From: Paenibacillus yonginensis
GTDB lineage: Bacteria > Bacillota > Bacilli > Paenibacillales > Paenibacillaceae
DNA length: 64,000 nt
Reading direction: 5' to 3'
NCBI RefSeq assembly: GCF_001685395.1
Contig: NZ_CP014167.1
Coordinates: 4,410,001 to 4,474,000 of the forward strand
Below are positions 43,217-53,074 of the stretch, piece by piece. Below the pieces are notes generated by a model. The model did not search any database, was not told the origin of the DNA, and was given only the letters and a program-made list of their open reading frames with translations. Both the position numbers and the translations under genes were made by a program. How positions within the stretch are numbered: position 1 is the stretch's first letter; each line of letters starts with the position of its first letter.

Positions 43217-44856
43217 ATAGAAATGGGAACTCCATCAAAGTTGTTCAGCTGCTGCTGCTAACGCTGCTTCTGCTGCCAAACGTTTGGCCGGAGTTCTCCG
43301 CTAAGGCGGAATCCGCGCCTGCAGCTGCGGCCTCATCTGCGGAGGCCGCAGCATCCGAAGTTCCCGCCGAGTCGCCTGTGCTGCTGGTTTACGACAGCCT
43401 TGGGGCAGGGACTCCTCAGCAGGGCGGCATCGCAGCTCTTGATCGGCTGATTGCGGCCTTTGGCGCGGCAGCCGAGCAGGTCAGCCTGGATGATTATAAA
43501 GCCGGTATGCTGCAGGGCTTTGGCAAAGTCATCCGGGTCGTCAACCTGGAGCCGGGGACTGCGGGGCTGGAGCAAGAAGGACAATCCGCTTTCCTTCAAG
43601 ATCTGCAGAGCTATACGGGCGATGTCCTCCAAATAGGAGGCCAGCCCCCGGAGCCTGAGCGGAGCAGGCTGGGAATCAAGACGAACATAGCCCGCCAGCA
43701 GCCGGTTCATTTAACGGCGGCCGGCGGTTTGGATACAACATTTAATGTGAAGCAAATGATCTACATGACAGCAGGAACAGGAGAGACCTACGGTAGTCTG
43801 ACGCTGGAAAGCGTCCAGGGGCATTTCCCTTACAGCCTTCAGTCCGGCCACTACACCTACGTGCCCTACTTTGAAGCCGGCAGCGGCAACATGCAGGTTA
43901 TGGCGGGCGTGCTCAAACACTGGTTCCGTCAGGACAGGCCGGGCCGGGCTTATCTGCTTATTAAGGAAATTTACCCGTTCTCCGATCTAAGCCTTCTGGA
44001 GACTATGGCTGACAAGCTCTATCAAGCCGGGATTCCCTTTATCGCAAGCGTACGTCCGGTGTTCAGCCATACGGAGTATCCGGCGATGCAGCGCTATCTT
44101 GAGACCATCAAATACCTTCAGGCCCGGGGAGGAAGCATTCTTGTCCATGTACCTGAAGTGCTGGCGGGAGTTCAGTCCCGCAAGGATGAGCTCTATGCCG
44201 ATATGGAGGGGTTCATTGATCTGTTGATCAACGCAGAAGTAGCCCCGCTCGGGGTCGGGGCTGAGCAGTACTGGGCCCATGACGGTGAATATACCGGGAA
44301 AGGGCTGTCCTTTTTCGATTCGTCGGTGCTGTTCCCGGACGTGAAAGCAGTGCCCAAAGAGCCGCTTCCCGTGCAGCGCTCCTTCCGATCGGCTTTGTTC
44401 AGCGTTACCATGGAGGACCTGCGGCAGAGCTACGGCGATAGCCCTGTTCAGGAGCTGCCGGTCAATACGGCGGTTACCTATGATTTTCCTGATCGTGCCG
44501 ATGGTCTGACTGCCCTGCTGGAGGAGCTTAAGGCATCATGGGTCACTTTGGCCGATTATAAGGATTTGGACCATGAGGTCAAGACACAAAGCCATGTAGC
44601 GCAATCACGCAAAGGTGCGGTGATTCTGAACGGGGAAACACTGAATCCAAACTACAGCGGCAGCAAGGTCAGCCGGGACTACGAATATGTGCAGCATGCA
44701 AAGACAAGCTTCCGGAAGCTGTTTCAGGTGCAAAACACCTTTTTTATGGTCATCATCGCGTTCTCGCTGATCGTCTTCGGAGGTTTGCTGCTGGTTGGCC
44801 GTCGTTTGTACAGACGGAAGTTTTTGAAACGGGACTCTGAATCCAGTAGTGGATAG
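43213..44856 (+). CDS. YdaL-like DUF2334 protein
   Basis: 547 aa. Signal peptide (VVQLLLLTLLLLPNVWPEFS), then a long extracytoplasmic domain and a C-terminal helix (FFMVIIAFSLIVFGGLLLVG). The DUF2334 region, a deacetylase-like (beta/alpha) barrel, shows AYLLIKEIYPFSDLSLLETM, IPFIASVRPVFSHTEYPAMQ, YLQARGGSILVHVPEV. B. subtilis YdaL carries the same domain in the same operon. Conserved acidic and His residues can be seen, but I cannot assign the metal site with confidence. ATGA overlap with the gene before. Confidence 0.85.
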   Translation: MNRNGNSIKVVQLLLLTLLLLPNVWPEFSAKAESAPAAAASSAEAAASEVPAESPVLLVYDSLGAGTPQQGGIAALDRLIAAFGAAAEQVSLDDYKAGMLQGFGKVIRVVNLEPGTAGLEQEGQSAFLQDLQSYTGDVLQIGGQPPEPERSRLGIKTNIARQQPVHLTAAGGLDTTFNVKQMIYMTAGTGETYGSLTLESVQGHFPYSLQSGHYTYVPYFEAGSGNMQVMAGVLKHWFRQDRPGRAYLLIKEIYPFSDLSLLETMADKLYQAGIPFIASVRPVFSHTEYPAMQRYLETIKYLQARGGSILVHVPEVLAGVQSRKDELYADMEGFIDLLINAEVAPLGVGAEQYWAHDGEYTGKGLSFFDSSVLFPDVKAVPKEPLPVQRSFRSALFSVTMEDLRQSYGDSPVQELPVNTAVTYDFPDRADGLTALLEELKASWVTLADYKDLDHEVKTQSHVAQSRKGAVILNGETLNPNYSGSKVSRDYEYVQHAKTSFRKLFQVQNTFFMVIIAFSLIVFGGLLLVGRRLYRRKFLKRDSESSSG

Positions 44857-44871
44857 ATAGGAGAAGATGCC

Positions 44872-46122
44872 ATGGAATTATCCAATTATCTGATGCTCAT
44901 TGCCGTCATTTGCATCTGGTCTCTGCTGCTTGTCAACGTCCTGCTTATTATTGCCGGGTATTTCTATTACATGAGGACTGAAAGAGAGGAGATTCCGCCG
45001 CTTCAAGGCAGGTTTCCGTTCGTCTCCATCATGGTTCCGGCTCATAATGAAGGCCGGGTAATCGGCAAGACGGTAGAATCGCTGCTCGCGCTTGATTATC
45101 CCCATGACTGCTATGAAATTATCGTCATCAATGACAATTCGTCCGACAACAGCGCGGAGCTGCTGGCCAGTATCCAGCAGAAGCATGCGGGACGCAACCT
45201 GATCGTGATCAACACCGATAAGATAACGGGCGGCAAAGGGAAGTCCAATGCCCTCAACATTGGATTCGGCCACAGCAAAGGCGAGCTGATCGCTATTTAT
45301 GACGCTGACAATACGCCGGAGAAGACGGCGCTGCGGTACCTGGTAACGGAAATCGTCAACGATGCCTCGCTCGGCGCGGTTATCGGCAAATTCCGGACCC
45401 GCAACCGGGACGTCAACCTGCTGACCCGTTTCATCAATGTGGAGACTTTGTCTTTCCAATGGATGGCGCAGGCCGGACGATGGCAGCTGTTCAAGCTGTG
45501 CACGATTCCGGGCACCAATTTCATTATGCGACGCCATATTGTTGAAAGCATTGGGGGCTGGGACGTTAAAGCGATCGCCGAAGATACGGAGATCAGCTTC
45601 CGCATCTACATGATGGGCTACCGGATCAAATTTCAGCCGAAGGCGGTCACCTGGGAGCAGGAACCGCAGTCGCTTAAGGTCTGGTTTAAGCAGAGGACCC
45701 GGTGGGCCAAAGGCAATGTTTACGTCATCGTAAAGAATCTGCCGCTGCTCTTTAACCGCTCTGCCCGAACCGTACGGTTCGATATTTTATATTTCCTTTC
45801 GATTTATTTCCTGCTTGTCACTTCGCTGCTGACTTCGGATATTCTGCTTGTTCTGAATACGATTGGTTATGTGCATACGACGCTGGCCGGGCTCAGCACG
45901 TTTCTGTGGCTGCTGGCGATTGTGTTGTTTGTAGTAGGTACCTTTGTTACCTTAACGACGGAGAAAGGAGAAATGTCTCTCTCCAATGTCGGCATTATCA
46001 TGTTGATGTACGTGACGTATTGCCAGCTGTGGATGCTGGTTGCGGCCAACGGGCTGTACAACTACTTCAAGGATCTGGTCTTCAAAAGAGAGGTCAAATG
46101 GTATAAGACGGAACGGTTCTAG
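44872..46122 (+). CDS. Family 2 glycosyltransferase, YdaM/cellulose-synthase-like
   Basis: 416 aa processive synthase. Two N-terminal helices (LMLIAVICIWSLLLVNVLLI, then YFYYMRT), GT2 domain with VSIMVPAHNEGRVIGKTVES, YDADN (D144, D146) for UDP-sugar/metal, AEDTEISFRIY (E237, D238 as the catalytic TED-like acid), and QRTRW at 274-278, the (Q/R)xxRW acceptor-site motif of processive enzymes. Four or more C-terminal helices follow. There is no PilZ domain, so c-di-GMP control must act through another protein, as expected in the yda operon. GATAGGAGAAG lies upstream of the ATG. Confidence 0.92.
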   Translation: MELSNYLMLIAVICIWSLLLVNVLLIIAGYFYYMRTEREEIPPLQGRFPFVSIMVPAHNEGRVIGKTVESLLALDYPHDCYEIIVINDNSSDNSAELLASIQQKHAGRNLIVINTDKITGGKGKSNALNIGFGHSKGELIAIYDADNTPEKTALRYLVTEIVNDASLGAVIGKFRTRNRDVNLLTRFINVETLSFQWMAQAGRWQLFKLCTIPGTNFIMRRHIVESIGGWDVKAIAEDTEISFRIYMMGYRIKFQPKAVTWEQEPQSLKVWFKQRTRWAKGNVYVIVKNLPLLFNRSARTVRFDILYFLSIYFLLVTSLLTSDILLVLNTIGYVHTTLAGLSTFLWLLAIVLFVVGTFVTLTTEKGEMSLSNVGIIMLMYVTYCQLWMLVAANGLYNYFKDLVFKREVKWYKTERF

Positions 46123-46239
46123 CCGGCTTGCCTGGCAGGCGTCACTTGCGGATCGCAGCCGCTGCGGTTTGTAAGTTTGGTTTAGTCGGTAGGTCCAAAT
46201 GAAGTTACGAAATTTCAACGAAGATTAGGAGCGTTTTCC

Positions 46240-48357
46240 ATGAATAAAAAATGGCCCGCCCTGCTGCTTCTCCTAATGGTGATCAGTCTGGGTTATCCGT
46301 TTGGCAGCACCGGTTCTGCGGCTGCAGCCGAGAGCGAGCTGACCTATGTGACCAGCTTTGGTGCCGATGTTTCGCTTTCCGGGGAGAAGGTAACGAAGTC
46401 GATTTATTTTCAGATTCCGGATTACTGGAACGTAAGCAAAGCAACAATCAAACTGGACTACCGGGTATCGCAGATTCTGGAGAACCAGCGGTCCAGTATG
46501 ACGTTGTCGGCTAACGGCACTGCGTTCTATTCCTTTCGCCCGGCAGCGGGAGAAGGGGAGCAGCAGCTCAGTGTACAGATTCCGGCCAGTTTGCTGAAAA
46601 AGGATTCCAATGAGCTTGAAATCACGGGTTATCTGCGCGAGGAAACTCGGAATGATGTTTGTACTGCGGAGGTTTCGCCCGACCAGTGGCTGAATATCTA
46701 TGGAACCTCAAGCATCGCTGTCGCTCATGCCAACAAGGAAATGACGGCAGAGATCCGTGAATTTAACAAGCGGTTCACTGCTGTCGATAATGCAGGCGGG
46801 GGCCGAAGCGCCGTTGCCGTTCCTGAGGGAGCTGGAACCGCTGAGCTGACGGCAGCCTCTTATGCGCTTTCCGGGTATGCCGGCGGCAGCGAGCTTGGCC
46901 GTGCAGCGCTTCCGTTGATCCCTTATACGGCAGATCGTCTGCAGGGGAAATTCCTGGTGCTGCTGGTGTCGAGCTATGAGCATTTGCCTGCCGAGCTGAA
47001 AGCAGCGATCGGCGGCAGCGACTTGTCCGATTCAGCTGTCATCCAGCTGATCCACCCGGAGCATCAGCCGACGCTGGTGGTTACGTCCGCTAATGAGGAG
47101 CTGCTTATCAAAGCTGGCCGTATGGCGGCTAATCTGCCTTTGATGAGCCAGCTGGATACAGACAGAATCGTCGTTAATGCCGATACGGACGTAGACACAC
47201 CCGTGGTTGACCTCAACCGGGCAGTGTCTCTGACCGAATCGGGAGATCAGCTGACAGGTCCGCGTCATCAGGAACAGACCTACTATATTCCCCTGCCGGC
47301 CAACCGGTCGGCTGCCGGTGCCGGCAAGGTCAGTATCAGCTTCCGGTATGCACAGAACCTGGATTTCGACCGTTCGCTGATGACCGTCTTGATCAATGGC
47401 AAGCCGATCGGCAGCAAAAAGCTGTCACGCGAGCTGGCTAACGGAGACAAGGCAGTGTTCCCGATTCCGGCCAATTTGGAAGTGGCGGGTAATTTCTCGC
47501 TCACGGTCGCTTTTGATCTGGAACTAGACGGCGCTTATTGTTCCGGCTTCCAGGACCAGACGCCATGGGCGTTTATTGCCCCGGATTCTGTCCTGCAGTT
47601 GAACAGCAAAGACCGCACGGACATGTTGTTTAACAACTATCCTTATCCGTTCCTGCGGGACGGAAGATTTAATCGGGTAGCCGTCGTATTGCCAAACAAG
47701 CCGGATACGGCAACGTACAGCACGATCGGCAACCTGTTCAGCCTGCTTGGCCAATATGCCGAGGGGAATCAGGGAGAGATCGCTTTTTATAAAGACGATG
47801 TAGACAAGAATCAGCTTAAAAACAGCAACCTGATCGTGATCGGCACCTATCAGGATAACCCAATGATTCAGCGTTACAATAAAGATTTGTATTTCCGCTA
47901 CAACGGCAAAGGGACAGCCATCACCTCCAATGAAAAAATCCAGATTGCTGAAAGCTATGGCAAACGGATCGGTGTGATTCAGCTTGTTCCGTCTCCGTGG
48001 AACGACGCTAACGGAATGATGGTCTTAACAGGAGTCAGCTCTGTTTATTATGAAATGGCCTCGCGGCTGGCATCCAATGAAGCCGATAAATATAAGCTGT
48101 ATGGCGATGGGGTGCTGACGGATATGGACGGCAACGTTCAGGCTTACCGTTTCAAGAAAGAGGCTGGAGGCTCTGAAGATTCGCTGGTACAGGATGTTCT
48201 GCAGCGCAAGGATGTTGTTGGCTTTATGGCTGCGGTCGTCATCGTGGCTTGTCTGGTTCTTGCCTCGCTGATTCTACTGCTCCGCAAGCACAGCCGTAGG
48301 AAGAGGAGCCGTCAGCATGCCCGCCAGCAAACCCGGTCGAGAAGAGGTGGCAAATAA
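46240..48357 (+). CDS. BcsB/YdaN-like periplasm-side protein
   Basis: 705 aa, signal peptide (LLLLLMVISLGYPFGSTGSA), a large beta-rich part, and a C-terminal helix (VVGFMAAVVIVACLVLASLI) with a basic tail. The repeated jelly-roll modules (VTKSIYFQIPDYWNVSKATI, LSANGTAFYSFRPAAGEGEQ and the second copy RSLMTVLINGKPIGSKKLSR, NLEVAGNFSLTVAFDLEL) are those of BcsB, which guides nascent polymer out of the synthase. B. subtilis YdaN is of this family. A 118-nt gap without terminator separates it from the synthase gene. TAATG joins it with the next gene. Confidence 0.9.
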   Translation: MNKKWPALLLLLMVISLGYPFGSTGSAAAAESELTYVTSFGADVSLSGEKVTKSIYFQIPDYWNVSKATIKLDYRVSQILENQRSSMTLSANGTAFYSFRPAAGEGEQQLSVQIPASLLKKDSNELEITGYLREETRNDVCTAEVSPDQWLNIYGTSSIAVAHANKEMTAEIREFNKRFTAVDNAGGGRSAVAVPEGAGTAELTAASYALSGYAGGSELGRAALPLIPYTADRLQGKFLVLLVSSYEHLPAELKAAIGGSDLSDSAVIQLIHPEHQPTLVVTSANEELLIKAGRMAANLPLMSQLDTDRIVVNADTDVDTPVVDLNRAVSLTESGDQLTGPRHQEQTYYIPLPANRSAAGAGKVSISFRYAQNLDFDRSLMTVLINGKPIGSKKLSRELANGDKAVFPIPANLEVAGNFSLTVAFDLELDGAYCSGFQDQTPWAFIAPDSVLQLNSKDRTDMLFNNYPYPFLRDGRFNRVAVVLPNKPDTATYSTIGNLFSLLGQYAEGNQGEIAFYKDDVDKNQLKNSNLIVIGTYQDNPMIQRYNKDLYFRYNGKGTAITSNEKIQIAESYGKRIGVIQLVPSPWNDANGMMVLTGVSSVYYEMASRLASNEADKYKLYGDGVLTDMDGNVQAYRFKKEAGGSEDSLVQDVLQRKDVVGFMAAVVIVACLVLASLILLLRKHSRRKRSRQHARQQTRSRRGGK

Positions 48358-49214
48358 TGCGGCGCACCCGTAATCATAGTTTGGTCTCTGATCTGGCTTT
48401 TCTGTCCTTTATCGTGCTGTGCAATGTCTGCCTGATCTTTACGGCGGGAGACCCCAGCCAATATTTGAGCGATCTGATCTTGATGAATCTCTGCTTCTTC
48501 CTGGCGATCGTAACGTATTTTACTAACGTAACTGCCGGGCTGGTGCTGAACGTGGTATTTATTTTCGCTTACGGCATTTATATCACGATTCAAACGGTAT
48601 CTCTATCGCAGACGATCGGTCTCAGCACGTATTTCTGGATCATTATGGCTCCGTTGCTTACGATTGTGGTCTGGCTGTTTGCTTCCTCCGTGCGCGAGCT
48701 CCAGGAGGAGAACGAGCTGCTGAAACGGCAGCAGGAATGGCTGGTAACCGTGGATGAAACCACCGATCTGAAGAATTCGCTTTCCTTCAATAAGGATGCT
48801 GCGGTGTTTGCCGGCTTGTCCACCCGCTATCAGATTCCGTTGTCTCTGCTGGTGATCAAAGTGAAATACTGGAATGAAATCCGCCGTTTTATTCCGGAAG
48901 AGCAGCTCACGGAGGCGATTTATGACGTATCCCAAATCAGCCAGTCCAGCATCCGTACCAATGATACCTTGTATCTCTTGGATAAAGAGGATGTGACCTG
49001 GGGGCTTCTGCTGTTCACCGATCTGGAGGGCACCCAAATTGTAGTCGAGCGGATCAAACAGCGGCTGCGGGAGTTCAACGAGCGGCAGTTTGCCGGCAAA
49101 TACAAAGTGGAATTGAATCTGCGGATCGGGGCCGCCGAATATCATCCTGATACGGTTCGTACCCCGCTTGAATTTATTGCAAGAGCGAAGAAGCAGCTGG
49201 AATACGATGTTTAA
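48357..49214 (+). CDS. YdaK-like membrane c-di-GMP receptor, degenerate GGDEF
   Basis: 285 aa with four N-terminal membrane helices, then a coiled linker (SSVRELQEENELLKRQQEWL) and a GGDEF-like domain. The catalytic signature is replaced by DKEDV (residues 209-213), so no cyclase activity is expected. The inhibitory-site motif RxxD is kept as R200-T-N-D203 at the correct distance, six residues before DKEDV. This is the pattern of B. subtilis YdaK, which binds c-di-GMP to activate the synthase. It overlaps the preceding stop at 48357 (TAATG). A terminator follows at 49254. Confidence 0.88.
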   Translation: MRRTRNHSLVSDLAFLSFIVLCNVCLIFTAGDPSQYLSDLILMNLCFFLAIVTYFTNVTAGLVLNVVFIFAYGIYITIQTVSLSQTIGLSTYFWIIMAPLLTIVVWLFASSVRELQEENELLKRQQEWLVTVDETTDLKNSLSFNKDAAVFAGLSTRYQIPLSLLVIKVKYWNEIRRFIPEEQLTEAIYDVSQISQSSIRTNDTLYLLDKEDVTWGLLLFTDLEGTQIVVERIKQRLREFNERQFAGKYKVELNLRIGAAEYHPDTVRTPLEFIARAKKQLEYDV

Positions 49215-49253
49215 TCGAACATCAAATTAGAACATCAAGTAGTAGAACCTGCA

Positions 49254-49291
49254 GCAAACGCCGACATGCCCGTCGGCGTTTGCTTTTTTTG
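49254..49291 (+). terminator. Terminator of the polysaccharide synthase operon
   Basis: GCAAACGCCGAC pairs with GTCGGCGTTTGC over a short loop, then TTTTTTT. The pairing is perfect. Confidence 0.92.
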
Positions 49292-49575
49292 TTCGGTTTA
49301 TCCCGCTGCGGTTTGGCAAAGACAAGGGACTTAGGAATATGCTTAAGGATAAGGAACTGGTACTGATGGAGCTCAAGATCGTCTTCTAAAGGCGCAGAGA
49401 ATCTCTTTAAGGGTTATTCCTTTTCGCTTGCGGGGTAGACCTTAAATTGGAACTGTGAGGTTCCATAAGAAGTAAACCGAAGGGGAAGTGCCGCCCGGGT
49501 TCCGCGGGCTATACTGAGTTCACAAGCAAGGCATCACTGCAATGGACAAGTTGGACCCGAGAGGAGTCAGGCAAA
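49292..49575 (+). other. Intergenic region before the secreted-protein genes
   Basis: 285 nt with no gene that I can support. A TATACT at 49510-49515 lies next to an imperfect GCCCGGG/CGCGGGC repeat and could be part of a promoter for the next gene. No good -35 is seen. Confidence 0.3.
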
Positions 49576-50079
49576 TTGATGTTGAGGAAGCTGCAGACCC
49601 TGGGAGCGGCGGGATTGCTTACAGTTGTTATGACAGCCGGAATCGCTTACGCAGCCCCACAAGCCGGCGATTCGCTGCAAAGCTGGTATCAGACGAGCTA
49701 TAAGCAGGCCGTTCAGCGTATTGAGCTGAAACTGGTCAAGTCGTTCCCGGACAAGCTCGGCCAAGCGGCTATTCAAACCGTTAAGGCGGAGAAGGAAGCG
49801 GGAATCTCGCAAATTCGCGACTGGCAGCGCCAATGGCTGAGCGCGTTTAACAGCGAGTTTGACCAGCGGAGAGAGTCTTATAACCGTGAAATTGACGAAG
49901 CGCAAAGCGAGCTGCTTGGAAGCCAAGGTCAAGACGGCATCGTCAGACAACAATTTGCCGATTATACGGCTCAAGCCAAACAGCAGGCTGACGAGCAGCT
50001 GGAGCTTGAAGCCGGAGATCTATTAGATGGTCTGTTTAACCCGCAGGGGACGGCTGAAATTCTGCCAGATGAACATTAA
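49576..50079 (+). CDS. Secreted helical protein A
   Basis: 167 aa from TTG 49576, which lies 9 nt after AGGAG (ATG 49579 is the alternative). Signal peptide LGAAGLLTVVMTAGIAYA ends with a clear AYA cleavage site. The mature part is almost all amphipathic helix, rich in Q, E, K and R (KLVKSFPDKLGQAAIQTVKA, FDQRRESYNREIDEAQSELL), suggesting a coiled-coil. No catalytic motif. The next two genes encode a similar secreted protein and a signal peptidase, a likely functional unit. Family not recognised. Confidence 0.7.
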   Translation: MMLRKLQTLGAAGLLTVVMTAGIAYAAPQAGDSLQSWYQTSYKQAVQRIELKLVKSFPDKLGQAAIQTVKAEKEAGISQIRDWQRQWLSAFNSEFDQRRESYNREIDEAQSELLGSQGQDGIVRQQFADYTAQAKQQADEQLELEAGDLLDGLFNPQGTAEILPDEH

Positions 50080-50998
50080 TCCAACCCAATTAGCCAAAAT
50101 GAGAAGGTCACGTAAAACGGTCCTATCAACGCGTAAGCAAACTCAGCAGCGGTTGTTGATCGGAATTGTTTCTCTAAGCGCTTTGATTGCCGTAACTACG
50201 AGTTTGTCTTTTGCCGATATAGACCTGAAAGGCAAGGTCAAGGCTTGGGCCGATCAGACGGCAGGCAGCGCGATTTCGGATCTGGACCTGGCGATTCATT
50301 CCGAAACCGAGCAGCAGAAAGCACGTTTGGAGGAAGAATTGCGAGCAAAATTGGATGCCCAGGCGGCAGAGCTGCAAAGCTATACGGAGGCGCAGAAGCA
50401 GCAGCGCAGGGCCCAAATTAAAGCCTATGTGGACCAGCTCATCAGCAGTGCAGACTATTCCAGCGCTGACGATAAAGCGCAAATGGAAGCCAAACTGCAA
50501 ACGATCGTGGACAGCGCTATTGAAGCTATAGATAACTTGAACGCAAGTTATGTGCCGCCGCAGCTGAGTTATGAACCGCCTGCAACACCTGCGCCTACAG
50601 CATCTCCTAAGCCGTCTGAAGTCCCTGTACCGTCGGAGGATTCTCAAGGGGGGGATTCCCAGCCGGCGCCGTCCGACCAGACGAACGCTCCATCTTCTCC
50701 TGAACCGTCAGCCACCCCAGAGCCAGTACCGTCGGAACAAGGAGAACCCTCTACTTCCCCTGAGCCGACACCAGCACCGTCTCCAGATCCATCCGGCCCA
50801 GCGGATCCAGCGGCATCTTCTGAACCTGCGCCGACACAGGCACCAGTCTCTACTCCAGTGCCTATCGCTGCGCCTGAGCCTACTCCGGAGCCATCCGGAC
50901 AGGTGAATAATCCGGCAGGTTCTTCCGGTGAGCAGCCGGAACCAACGCCAGCACCGGCCAACCCGGTATCCGGACAATCCGCACCGGCCAGCCTTTAA
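50069..50998 (+). CDS. Secreted helical protein B with proline-rich tail
   Basis: 309 aa if started at ATG 50069, which overlaps the end of the previous gene; ATG 50099 and an upstream ATG 50027 are alternatives, none with a good ribosome binding site. It has a basic N-terminus, a signal/anchor helix (LLIGIVSLSALIAVTTSLSF), then a helical part similar in style to protein A (EEELRAKLDAQAAELQSYTE), and a C-terminal tail of about 130 residues rich in P, S, T, E and A (repeating SPEPS/PEPTP units) typical of wall-spanning linkers. No sorting motif LPxTG is seen at the end. Confidence 0.68.
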   Translation: MNINPTQLAKMRRSRKTVLSTRKQTQQRLLIGIVSLSALIAVTTSLSFADIDLKGKVKAWADQTAGSAISDLDLAIHSETEQQKARLEEELRAKLDAQAAELQSYTEAQKQQRRAQIKAYVDQLISSADYSSADDKAQMEAKLQTIVDSAIEAIDNLNASYVPPQLSYEPPATPAPTASPKPSEVPVPSEDSQGGDSQPAPSDQTNAPSSPEPSATPEPVPSEQGEPSTSPEPTPAPSPDPSGPADPAASSEPAPTQAPVSTPVPIAAPEPTPEPSGQVNNPAGSSGEQPEPTPAPANPVSGQSAPASL

Positions 50999-51050
50999 GA
51001 GGCTGCTCGGCCGGAGTTGTTTTTACTAATCAACGAGAAGGGTGATCGAC

Positions 51051-51638
51051 ATGGAAAAAGCAGCAGCCGGCGTTCCCGGTACCGTAACCAGTCCAGAACA
51101 AATCAAGGCCCGCAGGAAATCGGAGGTTTGGGGATGGATCAGATTTGTTATCTATCTGGGCGTGGCTTACTTGCTCATCATGCATATGATCGGGTTGAGC
51201 CGGGTATCGGGGCACTCCATGCAGCCCACCTTGAATAACAGGGATATCCTGCTGATTAACAAACTGTCCATTTATACCGGTAGACCCCATTATGGGGATG
51301 TTGTGGTCATCCAGAGCCATAAATTATCTTATGAATTAATCAAAAGAGTCATCGGCGTTGAAGGAGATCGGATCGCCATTCAGGACGGGATAGTTTACAG
51401 GAACGGCCAGTCGCTTCCCGAGCTGTATACCGCAGGTGTGCCTGATGATATGCCGGAAGTGCTGGTTGGCAAGGATGAGGTATTCGTCATGGGGGATAAC
51501 CGGACACCGGGGGAAAGCTTGGACAGCAGAAGCAGTGAGCTGGGGCTTGTAGAGAAGAAAGAAATCAAAGGCTACGCGCTGATGAAGCTGATTCCCTGGT
51601 CTGCCATCGCCAAACCGCTTAAGGGTCCGTTAGAATAA
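51051..51638 (+). CDS. Type I signal peptidase
   Basis: 195 aa. One membrane helix (FVIYLGVAYLLIMHMIGL), the catalytic Ser in SGHSMQPTLNNRDILLINK, the catalytic Lys in ELIKRVIGVEGDRIAIQDG, and the GDNR box VFVMGDNRTPGESLDSRSSE with the usual SxDSR. All residues for activity are present. AAGGGTG lies before ATG 51051; a GTG at 51042 sits inside that site. It is the third gene after the two secreted proteins, so it may be a dedicated peptidase for them, but it could as well be a general one. Confidence 0.95.
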   Translation: MEKAAAGVPGTVTSPEQIKARRKSEVWGWIRFVIYLGVAYLLIMHMIGLSRVSGHSMQPTLNNRDILLINKLSIYTGRPHYGDVVVIQSHKLSYELIKRVIGVEGDRIAIQDGIVYRNGQSLPELYTAGVPDDMPEVLVGKDEVFVMGDNRTPGESLDSRSSELGLVEKKEIKGYALMKLIPWSAIAKPLKGPLE

Positions 51639-51652
51639 ACCCGGGCAATTCA

Positions 51653-51690
51653 AAAAGGTCAGTCGGTTAGACAATCTGACCTTTTTTTGG
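51653..51690 (+). terminator. Terminator after the signal peptidase gene
   Basis: AAAGGTCAG pairs with CTGACCTTT, then TTTTT. The loop is 13 nt with partial pairing. Confidence 0.8.
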
Positions 51691-51757
51691 AAATTATTTG
51701 AAATGCATAACGGGATCAAGATTAGAGCAGGATATTCCCCCGTTCTACTCACCGAGT

Positions 51758-52874
<1,117 letters not shown>

Positions 52875-52965
52875 CACCAATTGGCTGTTTCCGTTTATTA
52901 TCTCCTATTCCAAAGGAGCGGGGCAAACAGAAGATCCAGAGGGGTGGTTTAGAGTTTCGTGCTGC

Positions 52966-53000
52966 CCAAAATCAAAAACAACCGATGCGGGAGGCATCGG
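52966..53000 (-). terminator. Terminator of the hxlA-hxlB operon
   Basis: On the minus strand, CCGATGC/GCATCGG stem with a 5-nt loop, followed by TTGTTTTTGATTTT. It lies 75 nt downstream of hxlB. Confidence 0.8.
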
Positions 53001-53074
53001 CTGTTAGATTGCTGGTTTCATTCATACGGCGTAGAACCGCTTGTTGTAAAAATTTTAAGAAGGCGATTCCAAAA

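Noticed and set aside
50571-50961. Overlapping ORFs in the proline-rich region of protein B
   Set aside because: They are shadows of the P/S/E/T repeat in other frames and carry no start site or family pattern.
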